Of a stretch of 64,000 bases of DNA, positions 26,241-34,691 are shown one piece after another. Within the stretch, counting starts at the first letter, position 1. The number at the start of each line of letters is the position of its first letter. Under the pieces are notes generated by a model. That model did no database searches. It saw only the letters and a list, made by a program, of their open reading frames with translations, and was not told where the DNA came from. The stretch covers positions 493,487-557,486 of the forward strand of contig JADJHP010000004.1 of NCBI GenBank assembly GCA_016707525.1, read 5' to 3'. Both the position numbers and the translations under genes were made by a program. Source of the stretch: Ignavibacteriota bacterium (GTDB lineage Bacteria; Bacteroidota; Ignavibacteria; UBA10030; UBA6906).

Positions 26241-27536
26241 TTAGGCGAGTCCGGCACGGGCAAAGATCACATCTACGTTCTTGATGCTCTTGTTCAGGTC
26301 GAACAGCGCTTCCACCCCCTCCACGCCGAGCACATCCCGCACGGCCGGTTCGGCAAGAAGCAGGTCTTTGAATTCCTTCCCGCTCTGCCACACATCCATG
26401 GCACACGTCTGCACGATACGGTACGCGTCCTCGCGCTTCATCCCCTTCTTCGTCAGCGCAAGCAGCACCGACTGCGAGAAGATGAGGCCGTGGGTCTTAT
26501 GGAGGTTTGTGAGCATATTCTCAGGATAGACAAGCAGCCGGTCCACCACATCGATGGTCAATGCGAGCATATAATCCAGCAGGATACAGCTGTCAGGTAT
26601 CACGACCCGCTCCACCGACGAATGGGTGATGTCGCGCTCATGCCAGAGCGCCACATTTTCCATTGCTGCCTGGGCATTGCCGCGGAGCACGCGTGCGAGC
26701 CCGGCGATGCGCTCGCAGGTGATCGGGTTCCGCTTGTGCGGCATCGCCGACGATCCCTTCTGCCCCTTGGAGAAATATTCCTCCGCTTCCAGCACTTCGG
26801 TCTTCTGGAGGTGCCGGATCTCGGTGGCGATCTTCTCCAGCGATGCGCCGGTGAGCGCAAGGGCATTCATAAACTCTGCGTGGCGGTCACGCTGCAGTAC
26901 CTGCGTCGACACCGGAGCCGGCGCAAGGCCGAGGTGGGCGCACACGTATTCTTCCACCGCCGGACTCAGATGCTCGAAGGTCCCCACGGCACCCGAGATC
27001 TGCCCCACGGCGATACGCTCGACCGCGCCTTTCATCCGGACGATGTTCCGCTGCGCCTCCGCATACCACAAGGCCAGCTTCAACCCGAACGTGGTCGGTT
27101 CGGCATGGATCCCATGCGTCCTCCCCACGGTGATGGTCGTCTTGAACTCCTTCGCACGGCGCGCGAGCACGGCCGCGAGTTTCTCCAGGGCTTCCAGGAG
27201 CATCTCCCCGGACTGCTTCATCTGTACGGCCAGGGCGGTATCGAGCACATCCGACGACGTCATGCCCAGATGGATGAAGCGGGCTTCGGGGCCGACATAC
27301 TCCCCGACGTTCGTCAGGAACGCGATCACATCGTGCCGCACCTCTTCTTCGATCGCTTCGATACGCTTCACGTCGAAGTTGGCCTTCGAGCGGATGACGG
27401 CAACGGCCTCGGCAGGGATCACTCCCTGCCGGGCCTGGGCTTCACAGGCAAGGACCTCGATCTCGAGCCAGATCCGGTAGCGGTTCTCATCCTCCCAGAT
27501 GGCTCCCATGGCGGGACGTGTATAGCGGCTGATCAT
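26241..27536 (-). CDS. purB: Adenylosuccinate lyase
   Basis: Cleaves SAICAR in purine synthesis and adenylosuccinate to AMP, releasing fumarate each time. The 431 residues match the bacterial enzyme: MISRYTRPAMGAIWEDENRY at the start, TSSDVLDTALAVQM, GRTHGIHAEPTTFG with a catalytic histidine, and the superfamily signature GSSAMPHKRNP with the mobile-loop serine. It starts inside the htrA stop (4-base overlap) and ends 42 bases before the aldehyde dehydrogenase. Confidence 0.97.
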   Translation of the reverse strand: MISRYTRPAMGAIWEDENRYRIWLEIEVLACEAQARQGVIPAEAVAVIRSKANFDVKRIEAIEEEVRHDVIAFLTNVGEYVGPEARFIHLGMTSSDVLDTALAVQMKQSGEMLLEALEKLAAVLARRAKEFKTTITVGRTHGIHAEPTTFGLKLALWYAEAQRNIVRMKGAVERIAVGQISGAVGTFEHLSPAVEEYVCAHLGLAPAPVSTQVLQRDRHAEFMNALALTGASLEKIATEIRHLQKTEVLEAEEYFSKGQKGSSAMPHKRNPITCERIAGLARVLRGNAQAAMENVALWHERDITHSSVERVVIPDSCILLDYMLALTIDVVDRLLVYPENMLTNLHKTHGLIFSQSVLLALTKKGMKREDAYRIVQTCAMDVWQSGKEFKDLLLAEPAVRDVLGVEGVEALFDLNKSIKNVDVIFARAGLA

Positions 27537-28744
27537 TCGGGCTGCTTCTCCAGACGAAGGGAAACGGTCATTTCATGGCGGTCACGGATCACTTTCAATT
27601 TCAGGGTCTCGCCGGTCCGGGCTTCATCCACGATCGCGATCAGCGAGGACTCATCGTTCACCTTCTCGCCGTTGGCTTCGATGATGATGTCACCCTCACG
27701 CATCCCCGCACGTTCTGCGGGGCTGGAACGTTTCACGTCACTGACGATCACACCCTGCACCTTGTCGAGCCCGAAGTAGCGGGCGATCCGGCGGTCGACC
27801 GCCTGGATCTGCAGGCCGGTCCAGAAATTCCGTTCGATCTTGCCGCTCTTGCGGAGCTCCGCGACGATCGTCTTCACCCGGTTGATCGGGATGGCGAACC
27901 CGAGGCCCACATTCCCCTGGTTCGGCGTATAAATGACGGAGTTCACACCGATCACCTCTCCCGTCGCATTCAGGAGCGGGCCACCGCTGTTCCCCGAATT
28001 GATGGCGGCATCGGTCTGGATCATGTCGCGGTAGACGCGCCCTTCGCCCGACTCCACCTTCATGCCGGTATTGCTCACGACGCCCACGGTCACGGTCGGC
28101 TTGTCGTTGATGTCGAACAGCCCGAACGGATTGCCGAGAGCGATCACCCATTCACCGATGATCACATCATCCGACCCACCGAGGCGGACGAACGGAAGGC
28201 CCGTGCCGTCGATCTTGAGGAGTGCGATGTCGGAGATCAGGTCCGTACCCACGAGCCGGGCTTTGTACTGCTTGCCGCTGGTCATGGTGACGGTGATCTC
28301 TTTCGCATTGCCCGCAACGTGATCGTTCGTGAGAATGTACCCATCCGGAGAGATGATGAACCCGGAGCCGAGCCCCTGCACCTGCTGCGTATACGTGCGA
28401 TCGCCGAAGAACTGGCGGAAGAACGGATCGTCGCCCCAGGGAGAGACCTGGCGGTACTGGCGGAGTTCGACGACATTGATGCCCACAACGGCGGGACTTG
28501 CGGCGGCGACGGCGCGGGTGATGGCATTGCGGCGGCCGGTCCCGAGTGACTCGGCGACCGAATCACGTCCTTCAGGTGTCGATCCGATGGCGAACGCATG
28601 GTCAAAGGCAGCATCCGGGCCATGCGATGGTTGCGCGGGATCCGGTTCAGCGACGGCACTTTTGCCGAGGCTGTAGCCGATGACACCCCCGCCGACGGAC
28701 GTTGCAAGAACAAGAAGCAGCAACCCAACCACACGCGCGATCAT
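27533..28744 (-). CDS. HtrA/DegP-family periplasmic serine protease, one PDZ domain
   Basis: Envelope quality-control protease of 403 residues. A signal/anchor helix (about 5-27) is followed by a trypsin-like domain with triad H142 (TNDHVAG), D172 (SDIALLK) and S253 (GNSGGPL), then a single PDZ domain (about 305-395, with GVIVSDVKRSSPAERAGMREGD). A single PDZ makes it DegS-like in layout rather than DegP-like. It overlaps both plsY and purB by 4 bases (ATGA), so the three genes are coupled. Confidence 0.95.
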   Translation of the reverse strand: MIARVVGLLLLVLATSVGGGVIGYSLGKSAVAEPDPAQPSHGPDAAFDHAFAIGSTPEGRDSVAESLGTGRRNAITRAVAAASPAVVGINVVELRQYRQVSPWGDDPFFRQFFGDRTYTQQVQGLGSGFIISPDGYILTNDHVAGNAKEITVTMTSGKQYKARLVGTDLISDIALLKIDGTGLPFVRLGGSDDVIIGEWVIALGNPFGLFDINDKPTVTVGVVSNTGMKVESGEGRVYRDMIQTDAAINSGNSGGPLLNATGEVIGVNSVIYTPNQGNVGLGFAIPINRVKTIVAELRKSGKIERNFWTGLQIQAVDRRIARYFGLDKVQGVIVSDVKRSSPAERAGMREGDIIIEANGEKVNDESSLIAIVDEARTGETLKLKVIRDRHEMTVSLRLEKQPE

Positions 28745-29358
28745 ACGTCTCTCCTCTGTGCACGTTGTTCCAGAATGAACTCACGGACCGGTCCGATGAG
28801 CCGGGACAGGATCAGGATCATCAACAGGACGATGAACCAGGGAGCCGCCCGCGGGTCCAGGATGCCGGGCAGAACTCCGGGCCACAGGAACACGACCACC
28901 GGACTCACGATGCTTGCCACAGCACTGGCCGGGTTGACACTCCGGAGCATGGCAAAGGCAAGGGCCCACACCAGACACCAGAGCGGCACGAATCCCCAGA
29001 GCAGGACCAATGCGGCTCCCGCGGCAGTCGCGAGGCCTCTTCCACCTTTGAACTTCAACCAGAACGGGTAATTATGACCCAGAACCGCCGATAATGCGGA
29101 GATCATCCCGGTCAAGGGCCACTCGCCTCCGAAGGAGCGAACAGCGTAGACGGCGAGGACGCCCTTCAGGAGATCGAGGACCAGCACGCTCACGCCGACG
29201 GCGCGGGACCGGGTGACCTCAAAACTATTGAGCGCTCCTACGTTTCCGCTTCCTGCGGCCCGAAGATCGATACGGGATTGCCAACGAACCAGGATGAAGG
29301 CGGTCGGGATGGAACCCAGAAGATAGCCGGTCAGTGCGGCAAGAAGGATCAGTTCCAC
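28741..29358 (-). CDS. plsY: Glycerol-3-phosphate acyltransferase PlsY
   Basis: Inner-membrane enzyme transferring acyl from acyl-phosphate to glycerol 3-phosphate, the first step of phospholipid synthesis. The 205 residues contain about five helices and the three PlsY motifs: LLGSIPTAFIL, GSGNVGALN, and the glycine-rich KFKGGRGLATAAG loop. Initiation is at GTG (29358). It is first in the plsY-htrA-purB transcript, with its own divergent promoter facing larB. Confidence 0.95.
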   Translation of the reverse strand: MELILLAALTGYLLGSIPTAFILVRWQSRIDLRAAGSGNVGALNSFEVTRSRAVGVSVLVLDLLKGVLAVYAVRSFGGEWPLTGMISALSAVLGHNYPFWLKFKGGRGLATAAGAALVLLWGFVPLWCLVWALAFAMLRSVNPASAVASIVSPVVVFLWPGVLPGILDPRAAPWFIVLLMILILSRLIGPVREFILEQRAQRRDV

Positions 29359-29394
29359 AATGTCCCGATGACGTAGAAAGCGCGTTTATACTCA

Positions 29395-29423
29395 AAGGTA
29401 CAAAAAACGGCCTGGAGAGTCAA
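29395..29423 (-). promoter_or_regulatory. Promoter for plsY-htrA-purB
   Basis: Minus strand TTGACT (29423-29418), 17-base spacer, TACCTT (29400-29395); start expected near 29388, 30 bases before the GTG. Divergent from the larB promoter, 14 bases apart. Confidence 0.5.
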
Positions 29424-29437
29424 CGGCGGTGGTTTTC

Positions 29438-29466
29438 TTGATATTCCTGCACGAATGAGGTATATT
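29438..29466 (+). promoter_or_regulatory. Promoter for larB
   Basis: TTGATA (29438-29443), 17-base spacer, TATATT (29461-29466). Transcription would begin near 29473, at the larB ATG (29474), predicting a leaderless mRNA. Confidence 0.7.
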
Positions 29467-29473
29467 GGGCAAG

Positions 29474-30247
29474 ATGACCGACCCCAGGCTCCACCAACTT
29501 TTCACCCGCTTCAAGAGCGGGGCACTCTCCGAGGAAGAGCTCCTGCAGCAGCTGTCCTCCCGCATGTATGAGTCATTGGGCTTCGCCACAGTGGACCATC
29601 ACCGGGAGATGCGTCAGGGTTTCCCGGAAGTGATCTTCAGTGAAGGGAAGACGCCCCGGCAGGTAGCAGAGATCGCGCGCGCGATCGTACGCCGGGGCAG
29701 TGTGCTCCTTGCAACGCGTGCATCGCAGGCGCACTTCAACGCCGTGAAGAAGATCATTCGCGGCGCCCGCTACAACGCGGAAGCGCGGACGATTTCAGGC
29801 AATGAGACGAAGATCGTCCATCAGGGGCGCGGTACCATTCTGGTGGTGACCGCGGGGACATCCGACATCCCGGTGGCAGCGGAGGCGGTCGTGACCGCCA
29901 CGGTGATGGGGAATGACGTTGCCACGTTGTTCGATGTTGGGGTGGCAGGGATCCACAGGATCCTGATGCAGAGTCAGAAACTCCGTCAGGCCACGGTCAT
30001 CATCGTGGTCGCTGGGATGGAAGGCGCACTCGCCAGCGTGGTCGGCGGCATGGTGGATGTGCCGGTGATCGCCGTGCCGACCTCGGTCGGGTACGGCGCC
30101 AATTTCCGTGGTGTTTCAGCGCTTCTGGGCATGCTCAACTCGTGCGCATCCGGCGTCACCGTTGTGAACATCGACAACGGTTTCGGCGCGGGGTATGCGG
30201 CCTCACTCATGAACCGTTCCGCCGGTGACCATCGTCACAGCCGGTGA
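29474..30247 (+). CDS. larB: LarB-type carboxylase (nickel-pincer cofactor synthesis)
   Basis: In the lar pathway LarB carboxylates and hydrolyses nicotinate adenine dinucleotide to start the nickel-pincer nucleotide of lactate racemase and related enzymes. The 257 residues fit LarB: YESLGFATVDHHREMRQGFPE near the N-terminus and a PurE-like C-terminal domain (about 120-250) with TAGTSDIPVAAEA, DVGVAGIHR, AGMEGALASVVGG and PTSVGYGA. The ATG at 29474 gives the full family N-terminus; a TTG at 29465 lies inside the -10 element and is rejected. No ribosome site is present. larC, larE and larA are not in the window. Confidence 0.9.
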   Translation: MTDPRLHQLFTRFKSGALSEEELLQQLSSRMYESLGFATVDHHREMRQGFPEVIFSEGKTPRQVAEIARAIVRRGSVLLATRASQAHFNAVKKIIRGARYNAEARTISGNETKIVHQGRGTILVVTAGTSDIPVAAEAVVTATVMGNDVATLFDVGVAGIHRILMQSQKLRQATVIIVVAGMEGALASVVGGMVDVPVIAVPTSVGYGANFRGVSALLGMLNSCASGVTVVNIDNGFGAGYAASLMNRSAGDHRHSR

Positions 30248-30254
30248 ACGGTTC
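30211..30254 (+). terminator. Hairpin across the larB stop codon, possible terminator
   Basis: Nine-base arms GAACCGTTC (30211-30219) and GAACGGTTC (30246-30254), with an inner GTGAC/GTCAC pairing. It is followed only by TCTT, so termination would be weak. The next promoter starts 3 bases later. Confidence 0.45.
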
Positions 30255-30256
30255 TC

Positions 30257-30285
30257 TTGAATTCAACACGGTCGTTGTCTATATT
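30257..30285 (+). promoter_or_regulatory. Promoter for the 30337-35429 gene run
   Basis: TTGAAT (30257-30262), 17-base spacer, TATATT (30280-30285). Start expected near 30292, a leader of about 45 bases. No clear Shine-Dalgarno precedes the ATG at 30337. Confidence 0.7.
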
Positions 30286-30336
30286 GAATAGTTCACATCC
30301 TAATCATCTCTTCCGCCCTCAGCACCTGACCACACT

Positions 30337-32850
30337 ATGAAAGCCGTAATCATGGCTGGTGGGTTCGGGACACGGTTGCGCCCGCTCACCTGCAACACGC
30401 CCAAACCCATGGTGCCACTCATGAATAAACCCATGATGGCCCACATTGTTGCCTTGCTGAAAAAGCACGGGCTCAACGACATCATTGCCACCCTCTTCTA
30501 TTCTCCCGAGGCGATCACCGGTCACTTCGGGGACGGATCGTCGATGGGTGTCAAGATGCAATACGTCAGGGCCGATGCGGATTACGGCACAGCGGGAAGC
30601 GTCCGCAACGCCACGAAAGGGATGAACGAACGCATCCTGATCATCAGTGGTGACGTGCTCACCGACTTCGACCTGACCGCCGCCCTCCGCTACCACGAAG
30701 CCAAGAATGCCAAAGCCACGATCGTCCTGACCCACGCGAAGAACCCACTGCAGTTCGGCGTGGTCATCACGGGCGAGGATGGCAAGATCACACGCTTCCT
30801 CGAGAAGCCCTCGTGGGGCGAAGTCTTCAGCGACACGATCAATACCGGCATCTACATCATCGAGCCGGACATCCTGGAGAAGATCCCCTACCGCCAGGAT
30901 TTCGATTTCAGCAAGGACCTCTTCCCGCTCATGCTGCGGCAGGAGGACCTGGGTCTCTACGGGTTCACCACGGACGGGTACTGGCGCGACATCGGTAACC
31001 TGAACGAGTATCAGGATGCCCACATGGACGTCCTGGCAGGGACCGTCGACGTGGACATCGACGGCCTGCGATCGGGCAATGCCTCGATCGGCGAAGGCAC
31101 GCGGATCGACCTCGCCGGCGTCCATCTTTCGGGCCGCGTGATCGTAGGAAAGAACTGCACGATCGGCGAGGGGTCGAAGATCTCGAACTCGATCATCGGC
31201 GACAACAGTGTGATCGGGCCGGGGTCCATCATCACCAACTCGGTGATCTGGAGCGATGTGGTGGTCGGACATAATTCCGAGCTCTCGTCGGATGTGATCG
31301 GCTCCAAATGCTCCATCGGCGAGAAGGCGGTCATCGCGGAGAACGTATTCATCGGCGACGGCTGCTGGATCGGGCGCGGGGCCCGGCTGAGCGCGAACAT
31401 CAAACTCTGGCCGGAGAAGGTCGTCGAGGAAGGCGCCGTCCTCACACGCAGCCTCGTGTGGGAGGACAAATGGCTGCGCGAGCTCTTCACCGATTCGCGC
31501 GTCACCGGCCTGTCCAATATCGAGATGAACCCCGAATTCGGCGCGAAACTGGGCGCGGCCTACGGGGCCTTCATCGGCGCGGGCAAGACCGTCGTGACCT
31601 GCCGCGATTCCGACAATGTGTCGCGCATGATGAACCGCGCGATCCTCTGCGGCCTCGTGTCCGCCGGGGTGAACACCTTCGATCTCCGGGCGATCTCCAT
31701 CCCCCTGCTCCGCCACGAACTGAGCAGCGGCAAGGAGGCCGGCGGTATCCACGTCCGCCGCAACCCGACCGACAAGAACCTGACGGACATCATCTTCTTC
31801 GATGCCAACGGCAAGGACCTCCCCACCTCCAAGACAAAGAGCGTGGAACGCCTCTTCTTCGGCGAGGACTTCGCCCGCGCGCCGCGCGAGAAGGTCGGGG
31901 GCATCTCCTTCCCGGAACGCACCACCGAGGCATACAAGGAGAAGTTCCTGTCCTCCCTCGACATCGAGGCGATCGGCAAGAAGAAGTTCAAGCTGGTCAT
32001 CGACTACTCCAACGGCGTCGCCTCCACGATCTTCCCGATCATCCTCGGGTCGTTCGATTGCCAGGTGGTGGCCCTCAACGCGCACCTCGACCCGCGGAAG
32101 CTGACGCGGGACAAGTACGAGTTCGACTACTCGATGAAGCAGCTCTCGCACATCGTGACGTCGCTGAAATACGATATGGGCATCCTGATCGACGGCGGCG
32201 GGGAGCGCCTGTTCCTCGTGAACGAGAACGGCGATGCATTCGACAGCGACCGCCTCCTGACCGTCGTCACGGACATGTTCCTGCAGACGCACAAGGATGT
32301 GGATTCCATCGCCGTGCCCATCACTTCCAGCGGCGAGATCGATCTCCTTGCCGAACGCCACAAGGTGAAGGTCGTCAAGACCCGCAACAGCCACCTGGCG
32401 ATGATGGAAGCCGCGGCGAACAAGAGCATCCGGTTCATTGGCGGCACCAAAGGCGGGTTCATCTTCACGGACTTCTTCTTCGCCACCGATGCGATGTACT
32501 CTCTTGCAAAGCTGCTCGAAATGATGGCGCATGCGGACAAGCGTCTGGGTGAGTTCGATACGGAGATCCCGCGATTGTATCTGGCGCGGCGTACGGTGAA
32601 CTGCTCCTGGGAGCACAAGGGAAAGGTGATGCGGCACATCATGGCCGACACCGACACCATGCGCCGCGAACTGGTGGATGGCGTGAAAGTGTACATGCCG
32701 GAGGGGTCGAAGGGCATCTCCGTGCTCATGATCCCGGATAAAGAACGGCCGCTCTTCCATGTGAGCGCGGAAGCACGCGATCAGCAGTCCGCCGACCGCC
32801 TCGCCCTGGACTATGAAAAGAAAGTGATCATCTGGCGTGATGAACCATAG
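30337..32850 (+). CDS. Sugar-nucleotidyltransferase fused to a degenerate phosphohexomutase domain
   Basis: An 837-residue fusion. Residues 1-235 are a nucleotidyltransferase (AGGFGTRLRPLT at 7-18, then FLEKPSWGE), similar to mannose-1-phosphate guanylyltransferases; 240-380 are left-handed beta-helix hexapeptide repeats; 400-830 are a phosphomannomutase-like domain. In that last domain the catalytic phosphoserine loop, normally TASHNP, reads HVRRNP near 470-476, and the metal loop, normally DxDxDR, reads DGGGER (619-624). The mutase half is therefore probably inactive and structural or regulatory. Likely role: activated mannose or glucose for surface glycans. Similar fusions are known as GMPP-like proteins in cyanobacteria and actinobacteria. 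The PTS IIA gene follows 15 bases later. Confidence 0.88.
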   Translation: MKAVIMAGGFGTRLRPLTCNTPKPMVPLMNKPMMAHIVALLKKHGLNDIIATLFYSPEAITGHFGDGSSMGVKMQYVRADADYGTAGSVRNATKGMNERILIISGDVLTDFDLTAALRYHEAKNAKATIVLTHAKNPLQFGVVITGEDGKITRFLEKPSWGEVFSDTINTGIYIIEPDILEKIPYRQDFDFSKDLFPLMLRQEDLGLYGFTTDGYWRDIGNLNEYQDAHMDVLAGTVDVDIDGLRSGNASIGEGTRIDLAGVHLSGRVIVGKNCTIGEGSKISNSIIGDNSVIGPGSIITNSVIWSDVVVGHNSELSSDVIGSKCSIGEKAVIAENVFIGDGCWIGRGARLSANIKLWPEKVVEEGAVLTRSLVWEDKWLRELFTDSRVTGLSNIEMNPEFGAKLGAAYGAFIGAGKTVVTCRDSDNVSRMMNRAILCGLVSAGVNTFDLRAISIPLLRHELSSGKEAGGIHVRRNPTDKNLTDIIFFDANGKDLPTSKTKSVERLFFGEDFARAPREKVGGISFPERTTEAYKEKFLSSLDIEAIGKKKFKLVIDYSNGVASTIFPIILGSFDCQVVALNAHLDPRKLTRDKYEFDYSMKQLSHIVTSLKYDMGILIDGGGERLFLVNENGDAFDSDRLLTVVTDMFLQTHKDVDSIAVPITSSGEIDLLAERHKVKVVKTRNSHLAMMEAAANKSIRFIGGTKGGFIFTDFFFATDAMYSLAKLLEMMAHADKRLGEFDTEIPRLYLARRTVNCSWEHKGKVMRHIMADTDTMRRELVDGVKVYMPEGSKGISVLMIPDKERPLFHVSAEARDQQSADRLALDYEKKVIIWRDEP

Positions 32851-32865
32851 GAGAATTGCCACGAG

Positions 32866-33336
32866 ATGAAGATCAGTGATATTCTGACCGAGGACCTCGT
32901 CGTCGCCGGGCTCACAGGGTCGTCCAAGAACGATATCATCGACGCCATGGTGGACCTGGTCGCCCTGTCGCCGAAGGTGCTCGATAAGGAGAAGGTCCGG
33001 TCCGCCATCCTGGAACGCGAACGCATCATGTCCACGGGTGTGGGGAATGGATTCGCCATCCCCCACGGCAAGACCGATGCCGTCTCGGAGATCGTCGCCG
33101 CATTCGCCGTCACCGAGGAAGAGATCGACTACGACTCCCTCGACGAGAAGCCGGTCCGCCTCGTATTCCTGCTCGTCGGGAAGGACAACCTGGTCGGCCC
33201 GCACATCAAACTGCTGAGCCGCATCTCCCGGCTCATGAACAAGGAGGAGTTCCGCAAGCGTCTCCTTCTGGTATCGTCCCCCAAGGAGATCATCGATCTC
33301 TTCCGGCAGGAGGAGGCCTCCTATTTCGAGCTGTAA
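32866..33336 (+). CDS. PTS EIIA-type protein (PtsN/fructose family)
   Basis: A 156-residue EIIA domain of the fructose/nitrogen family. The phosphorylation site is H67 in GFAIPHGKTDAV. Further family features are VFLLVGKDN and HIKLLSRISRLM. No sugar-permease domain is nearby, so a regulatory PtsN-like role is more likely than transport. HPr and enzyme I are not in the window. GGAGA precedes the ATG; the next gene follows 6 bases after the stop. Confidence 0.9.
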   Translation: MKISDILTEDLVVAGLTGSSKNDIIDAMVDLVALSPKVLDKEKVRSAILERERIMSTGVGNGFAIPHGKTDAVSEIVAAFAVTEEEIDYDSLDEKPVRLVFLLVGKDNLVGPHIKLLSRISRLMNKEEFRKRLLLVSSPKEIIDLFRQEEASYFEL

Positions 33337-33342
33337 GGAGGA

Positions 33343-33771
33343 ATGATGCCGAGCACGAAGTCGACAAAGACCCGGACCGATCCGGAATATCGCCTGCTGG
33401 TGGTCCCCCGGGTTTCCGAGCGGACCCAACGCCCTACAACCCTCGTTGTCCTGGAGACCACCAAAGCGTTCGCCACGTTCAGGTATGAACTCTCGGTCAA
33501 AGCGGACGCCTCGCGGTCGTCACTGCACCTGACCGTGCTGGGGTTCCGCACGCCACAACTCAGCCTCCCTTCGGCCGGCCCAGCCCGCTTTTCGCAGGAG
33601 TATGAAGAGTTCAACGGCCCGCTCGAGGTGACGATCCAGGGGATCGACGGCAGGAGCACGGCATTCGCGCTGCAGATCGCCCCCGGCAGCGTGGCCCTGG
33701 CAAAGAAGCCGCGGGCATCCTTCGCGACCATCACCACCGATCTTTCACAATGGCATAACAGGGAATTCTGA
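33343..33771 (+). CDS. Conserved-looking protein of unknown function
   Basis: A 142-residue protein without signal peptide or membrane helix. It looks mainly beta-stranded (YRLLVVPRVSE, TTLVVLET, LHLTVLGF, LEVTIQGIDGRS) with a basic N-terminal tail. AAGGAGG lies 4 bases before the tandem ATG codons. It sits between the PTS IIA gene and lgt with gaps of 6 and 2 bases, so it is clearly part of the transcript. I recognise no family. Confidence 0.75.
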   Translation: MMPSTKSTKTRTDPEYRLLVVPRVSERTQRPTTLVVLETTKAFATFRYELSVKADASRSSLHLTVLGFRTPQLSLPSAGPARFSQEYEEFNGPLEVTIQGIDGRSTAFALQIAPGSVALAKKPRASFATITTDLSQWHNREF

Positions 33772-33773
33772 TC

Positions 33774-34664
33774 ATGATCCCCGTTCTCTTTGAATTCGGC
33801 CCGCTCCGGGTCTACAGCTACGGGCTCATGCTCGGCATCGCATTCCTCCTGGGCAGCGCCATCATGGCGCGCGCATTGAAACGCCGCGGGCTCGATCCCG
33901 GCATCGCGAATACCGTCACGATCTTCGCCGTGGTCTTCGGCATCGCCGGAGCAAAGCTCCTCTATCTCCTGGAGGAGTTCGAAGCATTCAAAGCGGATCC
34001 TGCAGGCATGACCTTCTCGGCGGGCGGACTCACCTGGTACGGCGGGTTCCTCCTCGCGTTGCTCGCCGTGTCCCTCTATATCCGCTGGAAGAAGGTCCCG
34101 TTCATGAAAGTGTGGGACTGCCTTGGCATCGCGCTGATCCTGGCGTATGGCGTCGGGCGGGTCGGATGCCATCTGTCGGGCGACGGCGACTACGGACGGC
34201 CGACGTCACTGCCGTGGGGAACCATCTACGCCCAGGGGACGGCCAAGCCGACCATGATGCTTGAGGAGTATTTCCGTCGGGAGCCTGCCGCACGCGCGGA
34301 ATGGCACTACGATTCCCTCCGCGTCATGATCGCAGGCAGGGACAGGATGGGTCATCTCTACACGGAGTTCGATGCACGGACACCGCTGCATCCCACGCCG
34401 ATCTATGAACTCCTGATGGGCGCGGCAGGATTCTTCGCTCTCCTGGCGATCGAAAAGAGACACCTGATCCCGGGCCAGTTGTTCATGGCCTATCTGATGC
34501 TGTCCAGCACGTTCCGCTTCGCTGTGGAGTTCCTGAGACTCCAACCACGCATCGCCATCGGACTCTCGGAAGCCCAGATCTTCAGCATCGCTCTGTTCAT
34601 CCTTGGCGCGGCAGGATTCGTGATCATCGCCCGCCGGCACGCCACACCGCACTCACGCGCATAG
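33774..34664 (+). CDS. lgt: Prolipoprotein diacylglyceryl transferase
   Basis: Inner-membrane enzyme that attaches diacylglycerol to the lipobox cysteine of prolipoproteins. The 296 residues contain about seven helices, RVYSYGLMLGIAFLLGS at the start, GGLTWYGGFL, and the Lgt signature region in the form GRVGCHLSGDGDYGRPTS with PWG. Standard Lgt has GRxGNFxNxExxG here, so this is the diverged subtype found in FCB bacteria. HPTPIYE near residue 205 and a final helix follow. It would modify the adaptor lipoprotein at 11133-12068. Confidence 0.88.
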   Translation: MIPVLFEFGPLRVYSYGLMLGIAFLLGSAIMARALKRRGLDPGIANTVTIFAVVFGIAGAKLLYLLEEFEAFKADPAGMTFSAGGLTWYGGFLLALLAVSLYIRWKKVPFMKVWDCLGIALILAYGVGRVGCHLSGDGDYGRPTSLPWGTIYAQGTAKPTMMLEEYFRREPAARAEWHYDSLRVMIAGRDRMGHLYTEFDARTPLHPTPIYELLMGAAGFFALLAIEKRHLIPGQLFMAYLMLSSTFRFAVEFLRLQPRIAIGLSEAQIFSIALFILGAAGFVIIARRHATPHSRA

Positions 34665-34691
34665 GGGACGGACCCAGGGTCCGCGGATGCA

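Noticed and set aside
29465..29473. TTG start for larB
   Set aside because: It overlaps the -10 element; the ATG at 29474 fits the family N-terminus.
30319..33429. Long minus-strand open frame (1036 codons)
   Set aside because: Antisense shadow of the nucleotidyltransferase and PTS IIA genes. It is rich in D, H, R and G with no domain pattern, as expected opposite G+C-rich coding DNA.
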